Positions 1 through 10,717 of a stretch of 64,000 nt of DNA are shown here, in pieces; the first letter of the stretch is position 1; every line of letters starts with the position of its first letter. The position numbers were made by a program, and so were the translations under genes. This DNA comes from Tieghemiomyces parasiticus (lineage: Eukaryota; Kickxellomycota; Dimargaritomycetes; Dimargaritales; Dimargaritaceae). Below the pieces are notes generated by a model that saw only the letters and a list, made by a program, of their open reading frames with translations, had not been told where the DNA came from and searched no databases. The stretch is from contig JANBPT010000042.1 of assembly GCA_027575765.1 (NCBI GenBank), forward strand, positions 1 to 64,000. Direction: 5' to 3'.

Positions 1-2993
1 GTGGCGGGAAATAGCACGACAGGGTTAGGGTCACGCAGAGCTGTAGCGCGGACTGCGGAAACCATGGAGAGCACAGCATGAGGATTACAGTAGACTGCCG
101 CCATACCGGGCCTAAAAGTCCGGCACCGGCCGGTCGATGGGGGGGAGTCAACAGAGAGTGACAAAAGCAAACTGTCCCCTCATCCTTTCCTTTCTTCCCC
201 TTAGCCTGCGTACCAGTCGTCTGAACAGAACGACCTAGAGTGGACAGGGGAGACCAGGTGGACCCCCCTCCCCTCGTATACAGGTCTAACCCCGATAAAG
301 AAGGACTTAGGAAGCAAGCGAGTCCCACAATACGAACTGCCAATATCCCAACCCCTACGGGAGAGGTGGTGCTGGCACAGGCCGAATACAATTGACCCAA
401 AATAGTACATCCAAGCTGTCTGCCTTGGAAATCACCAACCGTGGTACTGATGGCTCACTGCCCGGGTCCGCGTTAAGGTCGCTCTGGTGTTCCGCAGTGG
501 CAAGTCGCCACATGCCAGTCTTTGCAATCGTCTACAGGTCAGGTGGCCAGCAGGGTCCATTATGTAAACATGAGGGATATGTCAGGCGATAGTGATTGGA
601 AAACTACCGCCCCATCAGTGAGGCTTTGGTGAGGTTTGTCCACTATCCTTCATTATTTAGATAGTGCAGGTCAATCCAACACTAAGATCGGTCAGTTAAT
701 AGCCTGCCGGTTTCGCTCCCCGCTCGATTACTCCTCCCCCCATCAGCGGCAGCGCTATCTATCGATGGCTATGTATTACTAAAGCTTGATCATGACGCGG
801 CGGATCGCCTTAGCCACTCGCTTTTAACGAAGCCAAGTGTAAGGGTGGTTATAAACTGACCATAGGCGTAGGTTAGATGCCTGGAGCCGGCTGGCAAGCA
901 GGCTCTCATCTTCATGGATGGGCAGTACGTGTAATTAGCTACACAAGTAAGCTTTCTGGAGAGGGAGGGGAAGGCCAGTGCGGTCGTCTAAGCTTGGTGA
1001 ACAAGCGGGGGGTACGGCCATACGTCTCCCTTCACTGCCGGTGCATTGCCTGGCAGCCACGACAGTCATGGTGGTTGTTTATTTCCAAAACATGCTCAGG
1101 TCCTGCTGTATCCGGCCATCTGGTAGGCAGGTGCATTACCTCAACAAATAGGCCCCATAAAAAAAGACAACCTACTCTCCGCATAAACAGGTTTTCCTTC
1201 CGCTCCGATGCGCCGAGGTACCGCTGCGGACTTATCCTTGGTACAACCCGCCCCCACAGTTTGCCGCCCTGTGCAGCATGGTGCCGCCAAGTCAGTGGCG
1301 CCACCCCCTCTTCTCCCACCCCCTCTTTTTTTTTTCTTAACCAAATAGTGGCGACGATGGCCAGAAAGAGCCTAGTTGGGATCGGCGCACACCGTATAAT
1401 AACTTCACTTTCCTTAGTCGATCGAGGCTGAACCAGGCAATACACGATTGTTTTTCGGCTTAGTCTTATTCGTCATTCCGTCCGTGGACATCATGGTTGA
1501 AAAAAAGTATATATACATTAATAACTACACGTCACTCCAGCGAGCCGTAAAATTAAAAGGAAGGCTGACGGCGACGGGTCGTACACCATTTTTTAATTAT
1601 TTTTAAGCGGGGCTAGCCCTCATCGGTGCTTAAAAGTGGCCTCATTGTAGGAGGAAAATAGTCAGCCCAAAAGATTACAGGGGACTCTCACTCGACCCGG
1701 TGTCTTGGCCAGCGGCGAATCTGGTTAATCTTCCGCACATCTATCAATGAGGCAATTAGCTTGGCCGTTTCATAGGCTGTACTACGTTTCCTCATAGGCC
1801 GAAGCCATCATTTAGTAGGTAGCCAAGAACGTATTCCATCTGAAACCTCGGTCGGACGCTACAATCGACACAGGTGATTGCATGTCAGCCGGGAGATACC
1901 CCAAGGTGTCATTTATGGGATCCGAACTGCGGGGAGTCTCTTCGCCCAACGGAAGTTGGCAAGTTAGCACCAGTTGGCCAGCCCCTACCGTATAGTCTAG
2001 CATGAGGATGCCGAAACACTCTACTCGCCAAGTTCCATGCCAGCCGTAAGGTAGCTGCCCACTATGCCTACAGAGGGGAGGAGGGAAGAACGAAAAAGGG
2101 GCGGCCTTGGGTGCAGACGACCTGGCCATCGCTTCATCTACTAGCTAGGTTTATTTTTGTGGGGGGGGGGCACTCTCGTAAGTCAAACGCACAGGGGAGC
2201 GTCTATCTCGCATCAATTATACATGCAGCCGACGCAGCTGAATAAATGATAAAAACTGTCTCTCAAATCGTTAACGCCTGGCGGCATTGTGCGGGAAATA
2301 TGGCGGTGTCCCATAGTACCTCTACCTTTGGACTAGGACCCCCCTCCCCACATCCAGGGGTACCTGTCACCCCTACAGCCATCCGAGCCACATTTTCTCC
2401 ACACCGGGGTTTTTATTATTAATATTAATATCATTCGAGCTGGATGTAAGACGGCCTTGCTATGCACACATGAGAGTCGCCGCTTTTTACGCGACGTTAC
2501 ATAAACTGACACCTCCTCTTCCGGACTAGAGAACCGTGCGGGGTTTAAGATCGATCCGTAGCCCACGAAATACAGCCTTAGGGCCCCTTACGTAGTACCA
2601 TGGGCCACTCTACATGGCCACTGCATCCCTAACTGTTCCGTGTTGAGCGGGAGGGGGTCGGATGTAGCCAATCAAATTGGAATAGCGCTGGGTCGACCTT
2701 GGTCGTCACTTTGGCCCCTGCCTTCCTATCCTTTGGATGTGCTATGCATGCAGCGCGGATTCTAACGTTGTCCACACAGTCCAGTTTGATAGCCGTCTAC
2801 CCCACGACGGTGAATTTCTCATTTTTGTCAAGTGGCTACCTAAGGTCTTTGGCATTAACATGAACCACTGTCGCCATCAGTGCACCATATGCCCGTAAAT
2901 TAGGTTTTTCTTTTACTAATATATTTTTAGTGGCATAATGTACGCCACGTCAACTAAAGAAAATAATTCAAGACCAAGGGAAGTGAGATCAGC
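1..2993. other. intergenic region, no supported gene
   Basis: Open frames here reach 184 codons at most and overlap each other in several frames. None shows a recognisable domain, codon bias or splice-linked partner. The region has a G10 run at 2161-2170, a T run near 1326-1335, and a short segment near 2470-2505 that resembles one near 14492-14527. Confidence 0.6.
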
Positions 2994-3884
2994 TTAGCGA
3001 GTAAAATAATGTGCCGCTCGGGCGAACTCTCCGTCGGCGATGGCAGAGATTTGGTTGGGTAGGTTGGCTAGAGGCGAAGGTCCGAAGGGATCAAATTTTC
3101 TTCGACCATGGAATGTGGGGGTTGAGCCCGGGCCGAGATATGAAGGGGGGTAGTGGCCGCTACAGGAGGAGGTTAAGATTCCCGAAGGCCGGTAGCCTTC
3201 CGGCCCAGACCAGTAGTGACCACTCAGCACCGTATGGTTAAACAGAAGCTGCCCAAGGTTGAGGGTGAACAGTGGGGATTGAAGCGGCCCCCCAGCCGTT
3301 GGTATTCCCATAGTTGTGCCTGGAAGACCAACCAGGCCCTGCCAATGGAGTGCCGCCATCCCCAGCATAGCCCTCGCCTCTTCAATTAGACTGGTTTTGT
3401 CTTCCTCTTCGGCGTGCCGAAAGTCGCATCGTCGCCCGTGGTAGCAGGTCTGGCCACTCCAAAACTTGTTGCACAGTTTGGTTTTGTGCAGGCGGTGGCG
3501 CTCGCGGGGCCGGAGTTCCTCTTTCCCATGGGCAAAGCGACATGATCTGCCACTTCTGGAGAGTAGAAGTGAAAGTGAGGATTGGTGAAGAGGAAAAGTA
3601 GAGTAGTCATCAATGTGATTAGATACGACAGGTCGTTAAGCGCTGGTGGCGAAAATGTCATGGAGTGGACAACTCGAGCTGGCCACTTACTTGCATTTGC
3701 CAAACTCGCTGTAGTTGCGGCAGAGTTCGGTTTTGTAGAGTAGTACATTCTTGGCGGATTTGGCTGCGACGCTGCCGGGCTTAGCCACTGCGAGCTGAGG
3801 AGTACAGCTGCCAGTGATGGAACTGGGGGTGGTGCAAGTGACAGAAGTTGGCATGGTGTATGGCGTAGGGCAAGGGTAAGGCAA
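2994..3884 (-). CDS. Tandem CCCH zinc-finger protein, TIS11/tristetraprolin type
   Basis: Family role: binds AU-rich elements in mRNA 3' UTRs and recruits deadenylation and decay machinery; cytoplasmic. Two exons on the minus strand, 3884-3691 and 3555-2994, give about 251 residues; the 135-nt intron is GT-AG in phase 2 and splits Lys65. Both fingers have perfect C-x8-C-x5-C-x3-H spacing: Cys55, Cys64, Cys70, His74 and Cys93, Cys102, Cys108, His112. The 18-residue linker is the TTP length. The lead-in LYKTELC precedes finger 1 and HKTKLC precedes finger 2, as in this family. Finger 1 is assembled only by the splice, which supports the intron. The C-terminal ~135 residues are low complexity (Gly/Pro/Leu) with no recognised domain. 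A TATA box lies 246 bp upstream. Family assignment is firm; the exact orthologue is not. Confidence 0.92.
3556..3690 (-). other. intron of the CCCH zinc-finger gene
   Basis: The donor is GTAAGT and the acceptor is CTCCAG. Removing these 135 nt joins the second and third Cys of finger 1 at the spacing the family requires. Confidence 0.88.
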
Positions 3885-3980
3885 TAGAATTAGGCAATTT
3901 TTTAAAATAAAATATAGTCAAGGCTACCGCTCCAAGTAGAGAGGCGGGAGGGCTTGAGTTACGCAGAGGAGGACAGATGG

Positions 3981-4021
3981 AGAGAAAGAGAGAGAGAGAG
4001 CGCACGCGCGCGGGGGGGGGG
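3981..4021. repeat. GA repeat, CG-alternating tract and G10 run
   Basis: An imperfect (GA)n run is followed directly by a short alternating purine-pyrimidine CG/CA tract and then ten G. It lies between the TATA box and the start codon of the CCCH gene, so on the minus strand it would be in the 5' leader as a C-run followed by a CT-rich stretch. Confidence 0.85.
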
Positions 4022-4130
4022 AAACTCACAACTTTAGCAGGGCTAAATAATAGAACGGTAGCGAGACGCGGATGCTGCGAAGTAAAGTAGAACCGGTGCG
4101 GGCCGGAGTGTAGGGCAGAGGGTATGGTAC

Positions 4131-4138
4131 CTTTTATA
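4131..4138 (-). promoter_or_regulatory. TATA box of the CCCH gene
   Basis: TATAAAAG on the minus strand, 246 bp upstream of the ATG at 3884. Its position and orientation fit a TATA-driven promoter with a leader of roughly 200 nt. No transcription start can be seen directly. Confidence 0.55.
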
Positions 4139-4443
4139 CGGCTTAGGACGCCCGGCGAGAGGGAAGGCACCCAGTGCCTAGGCGGATTTTCAATGAAGAG
4201 GAAGGCAGATGACCCTTTCAGCCCTACGTACTCCGCTGTACTGGCTTGAAGGCGCGAACTAATTCTTCATTCGACTTAGCTGCCACCGGGCGGGTTGCCA
4301 TAACTAGTCCGTAGGGCGGGCGTCACTAACTGGTCAGTGATTAATGTGCCACACAACAGGCATACAGTGATGCACTCCCAGCTACAGCCCAAACACTGAC
4401 TTTCCGGCTCGGAATACCATCGCATTCCATACATGCTACACTC

Positions 4444-4463
4444 TATATATATATATATATATA
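4444..4463. repeat. (TA)n microsatellite
   Basis: About ten uninterrupted TA units in the intergenic region between the CCCH and Fyv10/MAEA genes. The rest of 3885-5585 holds a G10 run at 4706-4715 and no supported gene. Confidence 0.95.
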
Positions 4464-5585
4464 ATCTGGTTTGACAGTTATGGGGGCCGCTCCCAGCAGT
4501 TTAATCAGCTATTCATTTGCCATCGATAAGTGTAATATGCCCTAATACGTGTGTGAATAATGATGGCCGTTTACAGCCGTGCCGGCGAAAATTGGCGCGG
4601 TTTTACCTATCCAGGGCTAGTGCTACTATCCCCATAACCCTTGTCACCGCACTCCAATTCCGCTCAAAAACGTGATGCTAAGCACGAAGGCAACGCTAAG
4701 TGGGAGGGGGGGGGGTTTAATGAGGATAATTCTAAGTCATGATGCTGCCCGTTTAAGCCTTTCCCCCATGAGTAAGTTACTATAAAAGCTACACCTGGCG
4801 GGAGCCCCCGAGTGGTAGACAAGTATCACCAATCCTACCTGGGCGAGACAGAGTAGCAGGTATCCAGAGGTGTCCTAGGGTTGGTGGTCAGACCCCGCAG
4901 TGCTCATACTGATGGTGAGACCGGCCGATTATTCCATGATCGCATTGTGCATGCTGCACTGTAAATTATGAATGGAGCTTAGGGAAGGGTCTCTTGCTTT
5001 GGTGGCCGCCATTGTTACCGCTCTTCTGCAGCCTCAAACGGCCACGGCTTTGATATTTCACTTGCCCTACCTAGGACCCTCGTCTAACTATATAGGGCAG
5101 TCAACTCACCGCCTGCGCTCCTGTTATCATCAGCAACCTCCGACCGAAATATCCTGGCCAATCACTCGGCACATGCTGGTCTCTCCCACATAATCCGAGC
5201 TGCATTGGTAATGGAGCTGTATTGAGCGGAACAATATCTAAGGGAAATACGGGTGATACTAGTTAGCACAGGTGAGAGGGGGAGGGTTGGTGTTGTGGCA
5301 CGGTTAGGTCAGCATTCTATGCCCCAATTAGGCAATTTATAGCTGTGAAGGGAAAGCACAGATGATATACATAAAACAGAGCGAGTGATGCGGGTCAAAG
5401 GGCTGTGCTACCAGCGAGAGGTAGCGGTGAGTAATTTACATAGCGTAGGGTGGGCCGACGGTTAGTCCGAGGTAAGAAATGAGACGTGGCGGAATCCGGA
5501 GGCCCGTCGTACACTGGCGGCTACTAGTTCCTCGCCCCACCACCACTTGCCCCCCTCCTCCATCACTGATCTTGACACCCACCCC

Positions 5586-7668
5586 CTACGAGATGAAAAG
5601 TTTCTTGGCGTCGGTAAAGTCGAAGGTCTGGCCCGTCACGGGGCACCGCACTTCGCCGTTGTTTTCGAGGGCCATCTGCTGCAGGGCCTGCAGCGAGTAC
5701 ACTCGGCCGTTGGGCAGCTTCATGGGCGGGTTGTCCTCATTCATCAGCTGCCCTGAGACGCGGCACACCAGGTTGGAATTGACCTGATGGGAGTACGGCA
5801 GGGCGCGGGCCAGTCGGCCAAGGGTATCCTTTTGGCACACGGGACAGTTGATGTTACGATCTTCGTCATGGTAGCAGTGCGTGCTCTTAAGAGCCGACAG
5901 ACCCGTTTGAAGGGTCAATAGCAGTGGTGACGGCTCGGTCAGCGAGTGCAGCGCAAAATTGTCCTCCCGGAAATGGCAGATCAGCTCCTGCCACCGGTCG
6001 GGGTCGTAAAGTTTCTGTAGGAAAGGCGAGAGTACAGAGGGAAGGAATGTGGAGAGGGTGTACAATAGTGATGGTGTGGATGGATCAGATTACCGTCGAG
6101 TTGCCCTATGGCAGTCACCGTCATTGATTTGGCGAAAGGAGAATGAAAAAGGTCGAATGGCGAAACAGGTAGCGTAGCACGAAAAAAAAAAAGTCCGTCT
6201 TGACCAACCTTGTATGGATAGCAGTGGGTGTCCGCACGAAAGGCCATGAGGCCCATGGCCTGTTCAATTTCTCGGGCGTGGGTCTCGGACCAAGCCACCA
6301 AGTGCTTCTTGGCGTACTGGATGGCGTTACGGGCCTGGCCGGCGCGGGCCTGTTCGATAAACTCCTGTAAGTGGAGGTCGAACTCCAAGGAGCTCTACGG
6401 GCGATTAGGATTGGGTGGGCGGGGGGGTTGAAGTACGGAGGTTGGGATAGGCCGAGGAGTCAAAGGAGGGCGCAAATTGGGTCGGGGTCAGATAGACAAG
6501 ACGGGCCAAAAATGAAAAAAAAAAATCACCGCGGGAAAGCGATCATTAACCACCCATGCACCCACCGGTCTACTTACCTTAATCTTACGCAATGCCACCT
6601 TGTTATCACTGCACCACTGCAGGCACTTGGTACAGGATTTCTGGCTTAGCGAGTCCTCGATGGCCAAGGCCTCCCGGAAGAAGTCCACGTCGACAAAGGA
6701 CTGACACATGGGATTCGGCGGAGAGTAGGAATGGATTAATGGGTGAGCAAGTGGAGTGTACAAGCAGCTGGGCGGGGCCCTGAGGTGAAGGAATAGGAGT
6801 TTCCCCAGCCTGGCCTTTATCGACCATGCACTATTCCTAAGGCACTATAACTGGGACCATAGTCACGGAACCCACCTCAATTTGCTGCTCTGAGGCCAGC
6901 CGTTCGGCCGAGTCATAGTAGCCCTTACGCAACATGTAGTCCGCCAGCATGCGGTTCAGCCGAGTCTCGCTCCATTTGGCATACGCGGGGTCGTCATAGG
7001 AGGTGATGCTGAACAGTTGATTCAGGTGGGCCGCGCGCAATTTGCTGCGCTGGATGCAGGCGGTCTCGTCAGCCTTGGTCTCGGAAAGCTAAAACGAAAC
7101 AAGGGCGTGGCGGGGGAACGAGTCGGGTGCCTTAGCCTTCGGGTTCAATGTGCCTACTGACAGGTTTTTGGTTGACGCTGTGGTGCCGTCCGCCATACCG
7201 AGGACGGCAGTGGCTGACCATGGTTTACCTTGCGCTTGAGGGTGTTCAGACGGCTGAGGACGTTCTCGAGCACTTGGTGGCTAGCCGGGCCGTCCGTCAT
7301 GTTCCTCTTGGCCTGCTTCACCAGGTCGAAGACGGTGTGATTTACGAATCCCAGGTCCTTTTCCAGGTACTTCTGAGACTGCCGGTAAGACTTGCGCACC
7401 TGCTCATAGGGCACCTGAAGGGGTGATCGTAAATTTAGCGAGAAGAGCGAAGGTACAGAGTGGGTGGCGGCACAGATAAGCCTGATTAAATGACATTGCC
7501 TATCCCTGAACATGTGACGGGGCTACGTTTGCCGGTTGTCGAGACTTGGACTCGGCAAATAAGCCAGGCCTGCTCGGGCTTCCAGAATTATATGAGCCCT
7601 GTCCTCCCAATTACCTTGAGGAATGCCTGCTCGATGACCAGCTGGCCCTCGGGGTTGTACTTGTCCAT
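5586..7668 (-). CDS. fyv10: GID/CTLH E3 ubiquitin ligase subunit Fyv10/Gid9/MAEA
   Basis: Role: one of the two RING-like subunits of the GID/CTLH complex, which ubiquitinates gluconeogenic enzymes and other targets. Six exons: 7668-7615, 7414-7229, 7088-6876, 6700-6578, 6394-6209 and 6014-5586. All five introns (140-200 nt) are GT-AG in phase 0. The product is 396 residues, the same length as human MAEA. In order it has an N-terminal coiled region, LisH (about 123-151, RMLADYMLRKGYYDSAERLA), CTLH (about 155-225, with CLQWCSDNK), CRA (through about 300) and a C-terminal RING-like domain containing CPVCQKD, LVCRVSGQLM, NPPMKLPNG and VRCPVTG. The ATG at 7668 is chosen because exon 1 then joins directly to VPYEQVRKSYR, the conserved start of the domain. 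No disruption is seen. Confidence 0.96.
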
Positions 7669-8912
7669 AGCCAGTTTCTCGGGTCGTGGGGGCCGGTGAC
7701 GGAGGGCTAGGGGCAGTATGGTCAGGGTTGAAGGAAAAGGCAGCCGGCTCAGTCTACCAATGGCCGAGCGGGCGTATCTCGGTAGACTGGCGAGGTTGGG
7801 TTGAAGTTGGGCAGCTAACGATTCAGGTGGAGCGTGGCAATCTACGCAGAGCCGTAAGGCCGGGGGAATTCGCAAATGACGAACGGGAAGCCCGGTAATG
7901 GTGAAGTCGCCGGGGGGAAGATAATGCAGCAGGGTGAAAGGGAAGGAGCGGGAAGAAGAATGAGTGGGGGAGGTGAAACCGGGTCAGGTTAGTCAAATGA
8001 ACTGAAAGTGCCCGGAACGTAAACGGGCAGGTGAAGTCCGATGGGGTTTCCCTACCCTCCTACATCCACCCCTCCCCAGTCCTTTACGCGGCTCATACTG
8101 ACCTTGGCCGCGACGACACTTGAGTTGTCAGGCTTCACCACCCAGTCACGGCCCATCGGTACTCTCGTTACGGCTCGCAGGGCTGCGGCTTACAGTCTCT
8201 ACTGCCGGTCCAATGTATACTATCCTGGCACAACGGTGTACCCTATGGCGGCCCACTCACTTTGGGCTAATTAGTCCTTGGCCTGCTTCATAAACCTTCG
8301 AATGGTGCTGCCCCACTGTCAGTATCTACTGCTGCCAACGGCTGTCGTGCGACGGCCAGAGGTGGCGGTGGCCTCGTACGGCCGGTGATGGCGGCGAGAG
8401 CCCCCAACAGCAGCGGGGTTTCTCGTAGTGAGAGTGTTGGTTCGGTACCCGCAGAACAAGAGGAGGTTAGAGGTGGACGATGCGGCCTCCCAGTGTGGCA
8501 GGTGCGTAGTTCGCCACGCCCCTGCTGCCAGTATGGACGAGCGCGTGACTCCAGGGGCAGACGGAGGTGGCCTGGCTTTGGCATAGGACGATGAAGGTAG
8601 AGAACGGACCAACCACACGCGGACTCGTCTGCTTGCATGGGTTGATCGCCGTCGGCTGACCGACTCCCTCAGCACTAGCTCCCTTTAGCCCCATCCTTGT
8701 AGCACACCCTAGATGCCTGCACCTGATGCGGAGGGAGAATGGGGAACTGGTATTTAATTTATTAATTCCGTACAGCCAATATTATAATGATCAATTAGAA
8801 GATAAGTAAGTAAAGTAAAAGTGGTGAGCTTCTATCAACAATGCGCACAGTAATAAACCAATATTTCTTAGCAACCCTACCCAGAATGACGAACGGCATG
8901 ATAACAGTAAGT
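7669..8912. other. intergenic region, no supported gene
   Basis: This lies upstream of the Fyv10/MAEA gene and downstream of the CDCA7-like gene. Overlapping open frames at 8288-8694 occur on both strands and have no recognisable domain. No clear TATA element was found for Fyv10/MAEA. Confidence 0.5.
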
Positions 8913-10717
8913 CTAAGAGAGGGAACGGCGGGTCGTCCGACGCAAACCGGACGGCCGGGCCGTCGTCTTGCACAGTCGGGACGGAGTCGATGGTGCCTGA
9001 GGACGTGCCGGGGTTCGCGACGCTCGAGCCCGGAGTGGCGTTGGGGTACTAGGTTCCGCTGGAGGCGCTGCGGCAACGGCGGGGGCCGATGATGCTATGT
9101 TATCGATGCACTGCAATGGCTGGGCAGCGGAACGGGTGCGCAATACGCGGGTCGTCTGGGGAACCAGCATCGCGATTTTGGGGTTGGTTCGCTGCACGGG
9201 AACGGTAGCAGGGATGATAACAGTCATGACCTGGCGATCGGAGGTGGGTGTGGCAGATTTAGTGAGGTTGGGGTTTTTAGTAGCCTTGGCGCGAACCCGT
9301 GGTGTACGATTGGCAGCGGGCGCTTTGGCTGCTTTGTGTGGGATCGTGGCCTGGGTAGGGGTAAGCGTTTCGATTACCGGGGGTGGTGAAGACGGAGTAG
9401 CAGTCGTGGGCGGTGAAGGTGGCGCTTGGGAGGTGGCGGGGGACATGGCGGCTATTTCAATGTAAAATTCGCTAGCAGAGGGCACTGCCTGAAGTTGACA
9501 GTCGGTCCAGAAGCCGTCCAACTTGGTCCGGCGCGTCGCAGGTCGAATTGCGGCAACATCCGCAGTTCTCCGAGTACCGCCGCCGCGCAGCGTCCGGGCT
9601 TCGTAGACAATACCACTCGGGGTAGGGGCAGGATTCATTCCCGGCTTATCGCGACAAAAGGAACAGTTGCAGGTTCGGGTGCATTTGGGACAGATCCACG
9701 TCTCCGGGTCGATACTTCCCGGATCGTCCGGGTACCTTGGAGGCGACAACCGTTTCGCGGGTATGGTATGGCAATGAGGTTCGATTATAATTAGCAACAG
9801 CCTTAACCATCAAGGTAGTTGCGGTGCAAGGTGGGCTATTTTGGCGTTTATGAGCACCGCTGGTACTGTACTTTTAAGTCATACTTACCGAAGATGAAAA
9901 CAGTGCCGGTCCCATTTTTGCCCACATGACCTGCCATAAACTACGTTATGACAATAATACTAACCGAGGCAATGCATTGGTGAAAGGCAAAGTGAAGCGA
10001 TAGCGGGTCATCGTGCGCATCGAGTATTAAATGGATGAAGAAGGTCTGAGACGCTAAACGGTTTACCATGTTATCGACACAAGTAGAAGACGACGCATAG
10101 CAAAAAAGAAGCGATTTATAAGGCTACCAATCCAACGATCAAAACGAAAGCGCGTCCTGGTGGCCTACCTTTTCGTCGAGCGTTTTCTGGCGACATTGGT
10201 GGCAGGATTCGCCGTTAATTCCATCATAAATTCGATTATTCCGTTTGAACACGCCAGTGTTGCGGTACACACCCTGACGCGGCAAGCGGGTGGTAGCATA
10301 ATGTAGGTGAGAGAGTCATGGCGGGGGTTACGATGCCGTATAAATTGCTACCGATGGTCTCAGCTGGCTAGGCGCGGTAGCAAGCCCGAATGAGAGAACA
10401 ACGCCGAGAGCTACCGGGACAGCTTAAGCCTAAAATTCACTCACCTTTAGTCCGTTTGAGTTAGCTGACCGCTTCCGAGGGGAACGGTCGTAATCTTCGT
10501 ATTTGTCGTTGTCCCGGTACGTCGCGATCGGAGTGCGCACACGGTTGCTCTTACGCGACGCGACTCCGCTCCAGGGGTTGTTACGGACAACTCGACTGGC
10601 CGGCTGGGACGAATTGGTTCTAGGGGATATAATGGATTCATTGAGTCCCAGGGAGGCCATTAGGGCTGCGTTTTCCGCGATGCGACGCTGCCGGGCGGCT
10701 TCGTAGTCTTCAGACAT
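8913..10717 (-). CDS. CDCA7-like zf-4CXXC_R1 domain protein
   Basis: Family: the cysteine-rich domain of CDCA7, which in animals and plants works with the HELLS/DDM1 remodeller and supports DNA methylation maintenance. Four exons: 10717-10445, 10273-10169, 9959-9889 and 9735-8913. The introns are 171, 209 and 153 nt, phases 0, 0 and 2. The product is about 423 residues. The zinc module covers about 108-177: the signature CHQCRQKT (Cys115, Cys118), Cys129, Cys138, Cys146, then TWICPKC (Cys165, Cys168) and CNCSFC (Cys172, Cys174, Cys177). The 71-nt third exon supplies the middle cysteines. The usual CxxCLxxRYG core is replaced by CFHLRY. The N-terminus (about 91 residues) is basic and polar; the C-terminal ~220 residues are Thr/Ala/Pro-rich and basic. 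Family assignment is strong; partnership with a HELLS homologue is inferred from the family. Confidence 0.87.

Noticed and set aside
877..1431. 184-codon open frame near the left end
   Set aside because: No domain, no codon bias, and a 137-codon frame overlaps it on the other strand. It includes a run of Phe from a T-tract, typical of a chance frame.
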